DNA of 64,000 nucleotides from an uncultured Prevotella sp. GTDB lineage: Bacteria; Bacteroidota; Bacteroidia; Bacteroidales; Bacteroidaceae. The stretch spans positions 1 to 64,000 of the forward strand of contig CAJJWN010000010.1 in assembly GCA_905196835.1 (NCBI GenBank), read 5' to 3'. Positions 24,925-32,896 of this stretch are shown here, piece after piece. The notes under the pieces are model-generated. The model saw only the letters and a list, made by a program, of their open reading frames with translations. It did not search any database and was not told where the DNA came from. The translations under genes and the position numbers were made by a program. Numbering within the stretch: the stretch's first letter is position 1; each line of letters opens with the position of its first letter.

Positions 24925-25469
24925 CAAATTCATTCTATTCACAAGAAGAACTGTCGGTATTAGGCTTTAAGGCAATAGGTGAAGATTGCAAAATAAGCAG
25001 GAAAGCAAGTTTTTATTCCATACAAGACATCTCTATCGGTAATAATGTTAGAATTGATGATTATTGCATATTGTCCGGACATATAATATTAAGAAACAAT
25101 ATTCACATTTCTGCTTATGTCGCATTATATGGGGTTGAAGGTATTGAAATGGAAGATTATACGGGAATTTCACCACGGTCAACTGTATTTTCGGCGATGG
25201 ACGATTTTAGCGGAGATTATTTAATCGGCCCCGTTAATCCAGAGGAACACACCAATGTAACTGGAGGGAAAGTCACTATAAAACGCTGTTCACAGATAGG
25301 TGCGAATTGTATAGTATTTCCAAACTTGACAATCGGCGAAGGATGTGCGGTAGGAGCATTTTCATTAATCCGTAAGGATTTAGAGCCATGGGGCGTATAT
25401 TGGGGCATACCTGTTGCAAGAAGAAAGGAACGTAGCAAGAAAATGTTGTCCTTTGTGCAGAAAAGTTGA
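24921..25469 (+). CDS. Hexapeptide-repeat acyltransferase (amino-sugar N-acyltransferase candidate)
   Basis: About 182 residues from ATG 24921, which overlaps the preceding stop as ATGA; an in-frame ATG at 24909 is possible but would overlap by 16 nt. Left-handed beta-helix repeats: ISIGNNVRIDDYCILSGHI, NNIHISAYVALYGVEGIEM, YTGISPRSTV, SQIGANCIVFPNLTIGEG and AVGAFSLIRKDLEPWGVYWG. Coupling to the aminotransferase suggests it acylates the newly added amino group, as FdtC/VioB-type enzymes do. Substrate is inferred from context only. Confidence 0.87.
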   Translation: MTNSFYSQEELSVLGFKAIGEDCKISRKASFYSIQDISIGNNVRIDDYCILSGHIILRNNIHISAYVALYGVEGIEMEDYTGISPRSTVFSAMDDFSGDYLIGPVNPEEHTNVTGGKVTIKRCSQIGANCIVFPNLTIGEGCAVGAFSLIRKDLEPWGVYWGIPVARRKERSKKMLSFVQKS

Positions 25470-25487
25470 ACATAAAATTGTCATCAC

Positions 25488-25665
25488 AGTTTTTAGATAT
25501 GATATTTTTGTATCTGATTCACTGTCATCCGTCAGTGATTGGCTTAAGTTGCAGACTTACAGACAGTTACCAACTGACAGATAGTTGATGGAAGTGTCAG
25601 CAACAGTCAGCCGTCCATGCTAAAGCTGGCAGCCACCGACAATCAACCGAAACATCTGTCAGCCT
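25488..25665. repeat. Tandem TGACAG/CTGTCA-type units in the capsule operon gap
   Basis: The stretch contains many CTGTCA, GTCAGT, GACAGTT, CTGACAGA and GTGTCAGC units in both orientations. It is the first part of an 840-nt gene-free gap (25470-26312) inside the capsule operon. A similar TGTCAG cluster lies at 37486-37606. The rest of the gap holds degenerate array units (25811-25877) and a CTTTCATC palindrome (26089-26286). Confidence 0.6.
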
Positions 25666-25810
25666 ATAATATGTTCGTAATGAATGAATTATGGTGGAAA
25701 CTGACAGATGACGGAGAAAAGAGAAAACGTATTATAGATGTGTTTGTCAGTAAAACGTTTTTTTCCTGTAGCCTGTTACGGAACATAATGATGATTTATG
25801 CTCTTTTATG

Positions 25811-25877
25811 TTGTAAAAGGTCACATATTGCAGTATAAAATGACATCTTTAGCTTGTAAAAGGTTAGCTTTTGCATT
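25811..25877. repeat. Degenerate AAAGGCCGTCTTTT-type array (array 5)
   Basis: Units such as TGTAAAAGGTCACATATTGC, ATAAAATGACATCTTTAGC and TGTAAAAGGTTAGCTTTTGC keep the flanking (G)TAAAA...TTTTGC pattern but have lost the GGCCGTC core, as if decayed or converted in an AT-rich region. Confidence 0.5.
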
Positions 25878-26088
25878 GTAATTCATTATGTTAGGATGAT
25901 TAATGATTTTACAAAACAATCATCAGTATTGTTTTTAATGTCACAATGTCACATCATGGCTTATTCCGCTAATAGTCAATTTGTTACGTATGACAATAAT
26001 GGATTTCCAACATTCACGTATCCTTATGTGATGTTGTAACATTAAAAATGGAAACATAATTATAAAAACAAGTTTCTTTATGTGCTTT

Positions 26089-26286
26089 TATCTTTCATCT
26101 CTCACCTCGTAGCTTAACGTTTTGAGTAACAGCATGTTTTACGGTGAAAGATGTCCCCCAACATCATTCACCATCTTTCATCGTTATGCAGAAAGATGAA
26201 AGATAATGAAAAGTCATTAGAAAATCTTTCGCCACATAAGGTCTTGCTTGTCAATGAATTACAGCTGAAGTGAAAGATGAAAGATA
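26089..26286. repeat. Palindromic element with CTTTCATC/GATGAAAG units
   Basis: Outer arms ATCTTTCATCT (about 26090) and AGATGAAAGAT (about 26275) are perfect reverse complements; inside are GGTGAAAGATG, CACCATCTTTCATC and GAAAGATGAAAGATAATG. It ends about 27 nt before the next gene. The same unit recurs at 37337-37393. Confidence 0.7.
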
Positions 26287-26312
26287 TATTACGAATAAAA
26301 ATATAATAAGAA

Positions 26313-27230
26313 ATGAACGACGATAACATATTAGTTTCTATTCAGTGCTTGGTTTACAACCATGAGCCGTACCTCCGCCAATGCCTTGACGGCTTTGTTA
26401 TGCAAAAGACAAACTTTCGCTTTGAAGCGATTGTTCACGATGATGCCTCGACCGATGGCAGCGCGGCGATAATTCGTGAATACTCAGAGAAATACCCCGA
26501 CATAATAAAGCCGATATACGAAGCCGAAAACCAATATTCAAAACATGGTGGTTTCAGTGCATTGTTCGACATTCTAAATTCCGCCTGTAAGGGTAAATAC
26601 ATAGCAATGTGCGAGGGCGACGACTATTGGATTGACCCGATGAAGCTGCAAAAGCAGGTGGACTTTCTGGAAAGTCATCCCGATTATGTGTATTCGTGTC
26701 ATCGGTATGAGATTTATAATGAGCAGACCGGTGAATTGGCTTTGGCGCGCAATAAATATTTTGATAAACATTCAAAAGCTACGGATTTTACTTTTGGCTT
26801 GAAATATGCTTTCCATAAAGAATGGGTTACCAAAACTTTGACTTGTGTTTACAGGAACGAGGCATTTGACCATTCTGTGATGAGAAAATATAAATACGGC
26901 CGTGACGTTCATTTGATTTACTTTCTTCTTTCCAAAGGAAAAGGTGTTTGTCATTCTTTTATAGGCGGGGTATATAGGAAAAATATTTCCAGCACCTACG
27001 GTTCTTTGCCTGCAATCAATCAGGTAAACATATCTGAAGCTGTTTATAAGGAACTTTACGATGTTACCCATGATGTGTTATTCAAGGAATGTTTGGCGTC
27101 ATTGTATATTCAGAAGATAATAGTTGGCAGAAAGTTTGTATGTCCTCGTTCGTATATTGATTGGTATGCTTTGTTGATATATTTCCCTCGCAAAACGTTG
27201 CAGAAGTGTATTGGCTTTTTAACATGTTGA
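26313..27230 (+). CDS. GT2-family glycosyltransferase (GT-A fold)
   Basis: 305 residues. N-terminal GT-A motifs: VSIQCLVYNHEPYLRQCLDG, IVHDDASTDGSAAIIREY and MCEGDDYWIDPMKLQKQVDF, where EGDDYW carries the metal-binding D-x-D-like acidic residues. GT2 enzymes transfer sugars from NDP-donors to the lipid-linked repeat unit at the inner membrane face. Donor and acceptor unknown. From this gene onward the capsule operon is visibly more AT-rich than the flanking genome, consistent with transfer. Confidence 0.88.
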   Translation: MNDDNILVSIQCLVYNHEPYLRQCLDGFVMQKTNFRFEAIVHDDASTDGSAAIIREYSEKYPDIIKPIYEAENQYSKHGGFSALFDILNSACKGKYIAMCEGDDYWIDPMKLQKQVDFLESHPDYVYSCHRYEIYNEQTGELALARNKYFDKHSKATDFTFGLKYAFHKEWVTKTLTCVYRNEAFDHSVMRKYKYGRDVHLIYFLLSKGKGVCHSFIGGVYRKNISSTYGSLPAINQVNISEAVYKELYDVTHDVLFKECLASLYIQKIIVGRKFVCPRSYIDWYALLIYFPRKTLQKCIGFLTC

Positions 27231-27275
27231 TGCCGATTCCTCGGAAAATTTTATATGATTGAAATATAAGTATAA

Positions 27276-28448
27276 ATGAAAAATCCAAATGTTCCATATA
27301 TAGGCTTGTTCAGCTTGTTTTTTATAAATAGTGCCGTCGCGTTTTTCGGCCTGACGGTCTATTTGCTTCTCAAACATGAAAATAAGGCATTCCTTAGGTT
27401 TTGGGCTGTTTTAGGCGTGCTGTTCGTGTCTTTGTTTTGCGCAACGAAGGTGCCTGAAAGCGATTTGGAGGTATATATGATATATTACCACGAGGCAACG
27501 GATACGCCTTTCTCTGACTATTTGGGCATATTATGGGGCAAGGAGCCTTTGTATCTTGCCATTTGTTATGGCCTAAACATGCTTTTTATGGATAACGAGA
27601 AGTTATTTGTCTTTATGCTAAGCATTATTTCCTTGGGGCTTTTGCTGGGCTCGTTTTTTATGGTTGAGAAGAAAATCAGGCTAAGGCAGAGCGAGTTTAT
27701 GTTGGCCGTATGTTTGATGCTTTTCTTTCCGTTCTTTTTCGGCCAGGCTGTACACGTTGTCCGCCAGACAATGGCTTTTTCTTTGTTTATATATGCGTTT
27801 TCGTTGCGTTTTTTCTCAGACAGGAAATGGATTTGGCTCATCGGCTTGGCTTCTCCGTTCATACATTCCTCTTGTTTGCTCTTCATCCCGTTCTTGTTTT
27901 TCCCGGCATTGAACCGCCCTATCAGGGGCAAGATGTGTGTGCTGTACGGTTTTGTCATAGCGGCGTTGGCGTCAATTCAACTGTTGGCTGCATATTTACT
28001 GCCGTTCATCTCGAACGAGTCTTTGCAGTATGCGTTTAAACGTGCAAGCGAAGACACTACGTTTGAAAGCCGTTTGAATACATACCAGGTTGTCATCACG
28101 GGCTTTTTGGGGTTGTTGCCTCCTTTGTATTATTATATTATAAAAAAGCCGCGCGGCAAAGACTATATATATTGTTTGGTTAATTTCTTCTTTATCGTAG
28201 AAGTTTTTGTCTTGTTGGCTACAGGACAACTTGAATTGCAGGCGCGCTTTAATATGGTGATGTTCCAGTCTTTGGCTTTGATTGCAATCTTGTTTTTCAG
28301 GATGAAGCAGTTGCCTCCTATGGTGTTGAATATTCTTTCAGTTCTGATAATAATGGTTTATTTTTATTATCAGCTATACGTTTCTCCATGGGAGTTTGAG
28401 TGCATGGATTTATTCCTCGTATATCCTTTGCCCTTATATTTGATATGA
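27276..28448 (+). CDS. EpsG-like polysaccharide polymerase
   Basis: 390 residues, about 10 predicted membrane segments. Recognisable EpsG-family elements: ESDLEVYMIYYHEATDTPFS, ILWGKEPLYLAICYGLNM, VRQTMAFSLFIYAFSLRFFS and SPFIHSSCLLFIPFLF. It most likely joins repeat units at the outer face of the inner membrane (Wzy role), which fits the flippase upstream and the absence of another polymerase. The call is by family pattern and context; sequence conservation in such polymerases is low. Confidence 0.82.
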   Translation: MKNPNVPYIGLFSLFFINSAVAFFGLTVYLLLKHENKAFLRFWAVLGVLFVSLFCATKVPESDLEVYMIYYHEATDTPFSDYLGILWGKEPLYLAICYGLNMLFMDNEKLFVFMLSIISLGLLLGSFFMVEKKIRLRQSEFMLAVCLMLFFPFFFGQAVHVVRQTMAFSLFIYAFSLRFFSDRKWIWLIGLASPFIHSSCLLFIPFLFFPALNRPIRGKMCVLYGFVIAALASIQLLAAYLLPFISNESLQYAFKRASEDTTFESRLNTYQVVITGFLGLLPPLYYYIIKKPRGKDYIYCLVNFFFIVEVFVLLATGQLELQARFNMVMFQSLALIAILFFRMKQLPPMVLNILSVLIIMVYFYYQLYVSPWEFECMDLFLVYPLPLYLI

Positions 28449-28503
28449 CGTTCTGATTGTCAGTTTTGTTCAATATTGAGAATTTGTATACAACGGCGTT
28501 TTT

Positions 28504-29403
28504 ATGAAGTTAGTATCTGTAATCATTCCGACATATTCACGTCCAGACTATATCTTGAGGGCGGTGAATTCTGTTTTGAAACAGACATATAAGGCTGTGG
28601 AACTCATTGTAGTAGACGACAATGGGGTTGGAACAGCCTACCAAAAAGAAACGGAACAACTGTTGTCGCCATACATTGAGAGGAAAGAGCTTATGTATTT
28701 GAAGCATGATGTTAACCGTAATGGGTCTGCTGCCCGAAATACAGGGATAATGGCTTCAAAAGGGGAATATATTACATTTCTTGATGATGACGATTACATT
28801 TATCCGGACAAACTTGCAAAGCAAGTGGAGGCCATAGAGGGAAATGATGGCTACGATTTGTCGTATGCAGGCTTTAGGATAATATTGAAGGGGAAAGAGC
28901 TTAAGCGTGTATGCCAAAAGCGGAAGGGCAATATGCAGTATGGCCTTCTCACATGTAGGTGGGGAATTGGGACTGGCTCTAATCCGATGTTTACACGTAA
29001 AGTGATTGAGACAACTGGACTTTTTGACGAATCATTCCAACGACATCAAGACATCGAGTATCTTGTCCGTGTATTCAGGAATTTTAAAGTCGTCCCTGTA
29101 TGTGAGGTACTGATTGACAGATTCATAGACAGCAGGATTAATTCTATTGACTATGAAAAATTTATAGTAGTAAAAAATAAGTTTCTTAATACTTTTAAGG
29201 CGGATATTGAAAAATATCCTATGCCGTTGCAGAAGATTATTTACCGCAATCAGTATGCTGATATTGCCTGCCATGCCATGCAGGCAAAAGCATATAAAGT
29301 GGCATGGAAGTATTATAAAAAAGCCGCTTCATACAAGATGTTGTCATTTAGGATAATTGCGAAGGCAATGGCGTATGGCTTTTTGAATTTTAGGATAGAA
29401 TGA
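28504..29403 (+). CDS. GT2-family glycosyltransferase
   Basis: 299 residues. VSVIIPTYSRPDYILRAVNS, KAVELIVVDDNGVG, RNGSAARNTGIMASKGEYIT and FLDDDDYIYPDKLAKQV are the classic GT-A nucleotide-sugar and metal sites (DDDDY). A later segment GLFDESFQRHQDIEYLVRVF gives the ED-like catalytic region. Acceptor unknown. Second GT2 of the operon; gap to the polymerase 55 nt. Confidence 0.9.
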   Translation: MKLVSVIIPTYSRPDYILRAVNSVLKQTYKAVELIVVDDNGVGTAYQKETEQLLSPYIERKELMYLKHDVNRNGSAARNTGIMASKGEYITFLDDDDYIYPDKLAKQVEAIEGNDGYDLSYAGFRIILKGKELKRVCQKRKGNMQYGLLTCRWGIGTGSNPMFTRKVIETTGLFDESFQRHQDIEYLVRVFRNFKVVPVCEVLIDRFIDSRINSIDYEKFIVVKNKFLNTFKADIEKYPMPLQKIIYRNQYADIACHAMQAKAYKVAWKYYKKAASYKMLSFRIIAKAMAYGFLNFRIE

Positions 29404-29474
29404 TTTTTGTAATATGAACTGGTTGAAAGAATGTAAATGCCTGATTATCAGACATAACCGTTGGGGGAATTTGT

Positions 29475-29888
29475 GTGGTACATTATAGGTTAGCTTATTT
29501 TCTGTATAAGGGTTGGAGAAAATACATCGGATTCCCGTATTTGATTTATTATCATGTTTTCTTCAGGCATATAGTTGGATTTGATGTACATGAAGCGGCA
29601 GACATCGGAGATTATTTTTGTCCGTGGCATTGTTTCGGCATATCTATAAATCCGAACGTGAAGATAGGGCATCATTTTACTATAGGTCAAAATACAACAA
29701 TCGGCCAGAAGGGTGCGCATTCTCCGGTAATAGGAAACAATGTGACAATTTCTCCGGGATGCAATGTTATCGGCAACATCGTGATAGGCGATAATGCCGT
29801 GGTCGGCATTGGGAGTGTTGTTGTGAAAGACGTTCCAGAGAATTGCGTAGTGGCAGGAAATCCTGCTAAAATAATCAGGCGCTTATGA
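29475..29888 (+). CDS. Serine-acetyltransferase-like hexapeptide acyltransferase
   Basis: 137 residues if started at GTG 29475, which has GGGGGAA about 8 nt upstream. Left-handed beta-helix repeats: ISINPNVKIGHHFTIGQNTT, IGQKGAHSPVIGNNVTISPG, CNVIGNIVIGDNAVVGIGSV and VVKDVPENCVVAGNPAKII, close to CysE/WcaB-type enzymes. Probably O-acetylates the capsule repeat unit. Odd: an ATG-led stretch at 29414 (MNWLKECKCLIIRHNRWGNL) lies in another frame and ends at 29488, just where this frame begins; a one-base frameshift separating the true N-terminus is possible. The stop overlaps the next ATG by 4 nt. Confidence 0.8.
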   Translation: MVHYRLAYFLYKGWRKYIGFPYLIYYHVFFRHIVGFDVHEAADIGDYFCPWHCFGISINPNVKIGHHFTIGQNTTIGQKGAHSPVIGNNVTISPGCNVIGNIVIGDNAVVGIGSVVVKDVPENCVVAGNPAKIIRRL

Positions 29889-30961
29889 AAATTCTTTATA
29901 TTATATCTCGCAGCGATTTTGGCGGAGGACCACGGCATGTAGACCAGTTGGTTGACAATATGCCAAGCAATGTTGAGATTTACATGGCATATCCGGAGGG
30001 TGGTGAGCCTTACGGCAAGGCGTGGGATTGTAATTGTACGTCAATAAAAGGTGTCTGCCATATTCCCTATCGAAGGTTCTCGTTCAAGACGTTGTTGAAA
30101 CTAAGGCGTTTTGTCATCTCTAACAAGATAGATATAGTTCATTCACATGGTAATGGTGGGGGGCTGTATTCCAGGATGTTGAGGATGTTGGGTTGCCATG
30201 TAAAAGTAGTACATACATTCCACGGCATTACGGATAATTATACCAATAAAGTCAAGCGTTTTGCCAATAAACTTTCCGGAAGATTTTTTAAGTATTTTAC
30301 CGATAGTTTTGTTCTCGTGTCCAATGGAGAATTGGAACTTGGCAAACGTTTGAAAATCCTGGCAACGGAGCGTTCTCATGTTATTTACAATGGGGTTGCA
30401 ATTCCGCATATTTGTAAAGATGGGGCGCGTAAGAATACATTTGACATAGTCTCGCTTTCCAGGTTTGACTATCAGAAAAACATGGACTTGTGTTTTGAAA
30501 TAGCCCGAAGATTTAAAGGTAATGAAGGAGTCAGGTTTATATGGGTCGGTTACGGTGACGATTATGCTCGGTTAAAAGAACAAAGCGAGAAAGAAGCCCT
30601 GAACATCATCTTTATCGGATTTAGTAACGAGCCGTATAAATACTTGAGGTCGTCAGACATTTATCTGTCGTCATCCCGCTTTGAAGGTTTGCCTTATGCT
30701 TTGATAGAGGCTGCTTCAATAGGATTGCCGGTCGTGGCTACAAATGTGGTAGGTAATGATGAAGTTGTTGTAAACGGTCAAACAGGCTATCTTTATGATA
30801 CAATGGAAGAGGCTGTTGAACAAATCAGTCATCTATGTGGCAATCATCATCTGGTAGAGTACATGTCAAAAGAAAGCAAGACTTTTTTCCTGCATAATTT
30901 CACGATTGGAAAAATGATAGAAAGTTTAATGAAAGTATATAACCCTTTGGATAAGTCTTAA
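29885..30961 (+). CDS. GT4-family glycosyltransferase
   Basis: 358 residues, GT-B fold. N-terminal SRSDFGGGPRHVDQLVDNMP is the usual acceptor-side loop; HSHGNGGGLYSRMLRMLGCH and VVHTFHG follow; the C-terminal domain has SLSRFDYQKNMDLCFEIARR, IWVGYGDDYARLKEQ and the E-x7-E motif in SSRFEGLPYALIEAASIGLP. Retaining transferase on the lipid-linked repeat unit. Coupled to the acetyltransferase by ATGA and followed after 1 nt by another GT4. Confidence 0.92.
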   Translation: MKILYIISRSDFGGGPRHVDQLVDNMPSNVEIYMAYPEGGEPYGKAWDCNCTSIKGVCHIPYRRFSFKTLLKLRRFVISNKIDIVHSHGNGGGLYSRMLRMLGCHVKVVHTFHGITDNYTNKVKRFANKLSGRFFKYFTDSFVLVSNGELELGKRLKILATERSHVIYNGVAIPHICKDGARKNTFDIVSLSRFDYQKNMDLCFEIARRFKGNEGVRFIWVGYGDDYARLKEQSEKEALNIIFIGFSNEPYKYLRSSDIYLSSSRFEGLPYALIEAASIGLPVVATNVVGNDEVVVNGQTGYLYDTMEEAVEQISHLCGNHHLVEYMSKESKTFFLHNFTIGKMIESLMKVYNPLDKS

Positions 30962-30962
30962 A

Positions 30963-32099
30963 ATGGGAATACCGAGCATTCTCCACATATCAAAATACTA
31001 TTACCCTTATATTGGAGGAGTTGAAAACATCTGCAAGTATCTTGTTGAAGGTATGCCTCGATATAAAAGGGCTGTTGTATGTTTCAATGACGGCAGGGAC
31101 GATGTTGTCGGTGAAGTGAACGGCATAACGGTATATCGTGTCGGCGCGGCTGTCAACGTATCGCGTCAGGCTTTGTCGTTGTCTTATTTTCCGATGATGA
31201 GGCGCGCTATAAGGGAAACCAAGCCTGATATAATTCATTTTCATTGGGCAAATCCTTATCCCGCAGCTGTGCTGTTGACGATGCTGCCAAAAAATGTAAA
31301 GCTAGTGGTGCATTGGCACATGGACATAATCAACCAGAAAAGGATATATCCGTTTATAAAGCCTGTGGAAACGGCCTTGTTGAAGCGTGCCGACTTGATA
31401 GTTGTGACCAGCCCGAATTATAGGGATGCGTCCAAGCCATTGCAGCCGTTCAAGCACAAGGTGAAAATTTTGCCTTGTGCCATTGACGAAGATAATTTCA
31501 TTTTGCGAAATGGTGACTTGGAAAAAATAAAAGGTATAAAGGAAAAATACGGTAACAAGCCCATCGTGTTTTTCGTAGGAAGGCATATACAATATAAAGG
31601 TTTGCCTCATTTAATTGAAGCGGAACGGCTTGTAAAGTCTGACTGTGTGTTTGTCGTTGCCGGCAGCGGACCTTTGACCGAGAAACTGAAGGCTAGGTGC
31701 AGTTCGTCCCGTGTGTTTTTTGTAGGACGTTTGTCTGACGAGGACTTGAAGCTGTATCATTATGCCGCTTCGGTTTTCGCTTTTCCGTCAATAACAAAGA
31801 ATGAAGCTTTTGGTATAGCTCTTGCGGAAGCCATGTATTGTGGAACTCCTACGGTAACGTTTACAATCCCTGGCAGTGGTGTCAATTGGGTGTCTTTGAA
31901 CGGGGTTACTGGCATCGAAGTTGCTAATGCCGATGACAAGGCTTTTGCCGAAGCGATAGACCTGCTGATTGCAGACAAGGCTCTTCGCCGTAAGTATGCG
32001 GAGAACGGCATGAGGCGTGTTAAGGAATTTTTTACCATACCTGTTATGGTAAACCGGTTAGACGGGTATTATAAAGAACTGTTGGCAGGGCGGATGTAG
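30963..32099 (+). CDS. GT4-family glycosyltransferase, last gene of the capsule operon
   Basis: 378 residues, GT-B fold: YYYPYIGGVENICKYLVEGM at the N-terminus, HFHWANPYPAAVLLTMLP, VVHWHMDI, the donor-domain start PIVFFVGRHIQYKGLPHLIE, VVAGSGPLTEKLKARC, and E-x7-E in NEAFGIALAEAMYCGTP. A retaining sugar transferase, donor unknown. It begins 1 nt after the preceding stop. The operon ends here; the next gene faces it. Confidence 0.93.
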   Translation: MGIPSILHISKYYYPYIGGVENICKYLVEGMPRYKRAVVCFNDGRDDVVGEVNGITVYRVGAAVNVSRQALSLSYFPMMRRAIRETKPDIIHFHWANPYPAAVLLTMLPKNVKLVVHWHMDIINQKRIYPFIKPVETALLKRADLIVVTSPNYRDASKPLQPFKHKVKILPCAIDEDNFILRNGDLEKIKGIKEKYGNKPIVFFVGRHIQYKGLPHLIEAERLVKSDCVFVVAGSGPLTEKLKARCSSSRVFFVGRLSDEDLKLYHYAASVFAFPSITKNEAFGIALAEAMYCGTPTVTFTIPGSGVNWVSLNGVTGIEVANADDKAFAEAIDLLIADKALRRKYAENGMRRVKEFFTIPVMVNRLDGYYKELLAGRM

Positions 32100-32102
32100 G
32101 CT

Positions 32103-32327
32103 TTACTCTATGCTTATGACATAAGGCAGGTTTAATATTTTCAGCTTCTCGGCATCGTCTATGAGTACAAATGCATGGCCGTTTTCGGTAAGTTGCGGCA
32201 GTTTTATTCCATCAACACTGATTTCGTTCATTGGCAATTCGCATCTTATGCCAATGGCGCAGAGTTGCTGAACTGTTTTTAGCTCACAGCCTTCATGTAT
32301 TTTTATCTTCCTCCATTGCTTGCCCAT
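32103..32327 (-). CDS. Small hypothetical protein (74 aa)
   Basis: MGKQWRKIKIHEGCELKTVQ and on to EKLKILNLPYVISIE. No family recognised, no signal peptide or membrane segment; pI appears near neutral. The composition looks protein-like (alternating charged and aliphatic residues) and no overlapping gene explains the frame, but no promoter or strong ribosome site is obvious. It lies between the capsule operon and tRNA-Lys on the opposite strand. It may be a real gene or a remnant. Confidence 0.4.
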   Translation of the reverse strand: MGKQWRKIKIHEGCELKTVQQLCAIGIRCELPMNEISVDGIKLPQLTENGHAFVLIDDAEKLKILNLPYVISIE

Positions 32328-32400
32328 ATCAATTTATAAGAGCAGCTTTTTCTCGCTTCTCTATATGTGATTTATCGTCCGGTTGAATTGTCCTTAAAAA

Positions 32401-32449
32401 CAAAAGAGCCTTTAGTAAGCCGCTTGGTTGGCTTATTAAAAGCTCTTTT
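32401..32449 (-). terminator. Terminator downstream of tRNA-Lys
   Basis: Long hairpin AAAAGAGC-C-TTTA...TAAGCC / GGCTTA...TAAA-A-GCTCTTTT, loop about 8 nt; on the minus strand it is followed by TTTTGTTTTT, the T-tract of an intrinsic terminator. It ends the tRNA-Lys transcript immediately after the tRNA. Confidence 0.85.
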
Positions 32450-32451
32450 CG

Positions 32452-32524
32452 TACGCCTGCAGGGGCTCGAACCCTGGACCCTCTGATTAAGAGTCAGATG
32501 CTCTACCAACTGAGCTACAAGCGC
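32452..32524 (-). tRNA. tRNA-Lys (anticodon CUU)
   Basis: The minus strand gives acceptor GCGCTTG/CAGGCGT, D-arm GCTCAGTTGGTAGAGC, anticodon loop CTCTTAA (CUU) and T-arm CAGGGTTCGAGCCCCTG. 73 nt, CCA not encoded. Consensus promoter and terminator on either side. Confidence 0.95.
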
Positions 32525-32555
32525 GTCCGCATTTGTTATTTCTCAAATGCGAGTG

Positions 32556-32587
32556 CAAAGGTAGGCATTATATTTCAAACCGCCAAA
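32556..32587 (-). promoter_or_regulatory. Promoter of tRNA-Lys
   Basis: Minus strand TTTG (32587-32584), 20-nt spacer, TACCTTTG (32563-32556). The layout is almost the same as for tRNA-Ser at 926-957, including the adjacent GAGTGCAAAGGTAG. Confidence 0.72.
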
Positions 32588-32686
32588 TGTTTTGCGAAAT
32601 ATTTTTGATGTTTTTTCATGTTTATTTGCCGATAGAGATATGGCCTTTTTGTGCTACGTGTATAAGTGGTTGATGTTCAGTGTGTT

Positions 32687-32765
32687 GTAAAATGCGGCCT
32701 TTCACATTGTAAAAGACGGCCTTTGACTGTCTGAAAGGTGGCCTTTAGCGTTGCGTTTTGCCGTG
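32687..32765. repeat. Array of AAAGGCCGTCTTTT-type units (array 6)
   Basis: Units GTAAAATGCGGCCTTTCAC, GTAAAAGACGGCCTTTGAC and TGAAAGGTGGCCTTTAGC, then GCGTTTTGCCG, all in one orientation. It lies just upstream of the GH28 promoter, outside its transcript. Confidence 0.85.
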
Positions 32766-32825
32766 AGTTGTTTTTTGCCTGTTTGAGTGTTGTAATGCCG
32801 TATGTCACTTAAAAAACGTTTAATG

Positions 32826-32857
32826 TTTGGAAATGTCTTGAAGTTGCGCTATCTTTG
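32826..32857 (+). promoter_or_regulatory. Promoter of the GH28 gene
   Basis: TTTG (32826-32829), 20-nt spacer, TATCTTTG (32850-32857). Predicted start near 32864, leader about 33 nt; this excludes the in-frame start at 32855. Confidence 0.75.
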
Positions 32858-32896
32858 CAAGGTATACCATATAAAACTTATAAACTAATCAGAAAC

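Noticed and set aside
25617..25838. 73-codon open frame in the capsule operon gap
   Set aside because: Overlaps repeat clusters, no ribosome site, no recognisable features.
32352..32360. tRNA-Lys and tRNA-Ser as integration sites for a mobile element
   Set aside because: No duplicated tRNA 3' ends (attachment sites) are visible beside tRNA-Ser, tRNA-Thr or tRNA-Lys, although a recombinase gene is present elsewhere.
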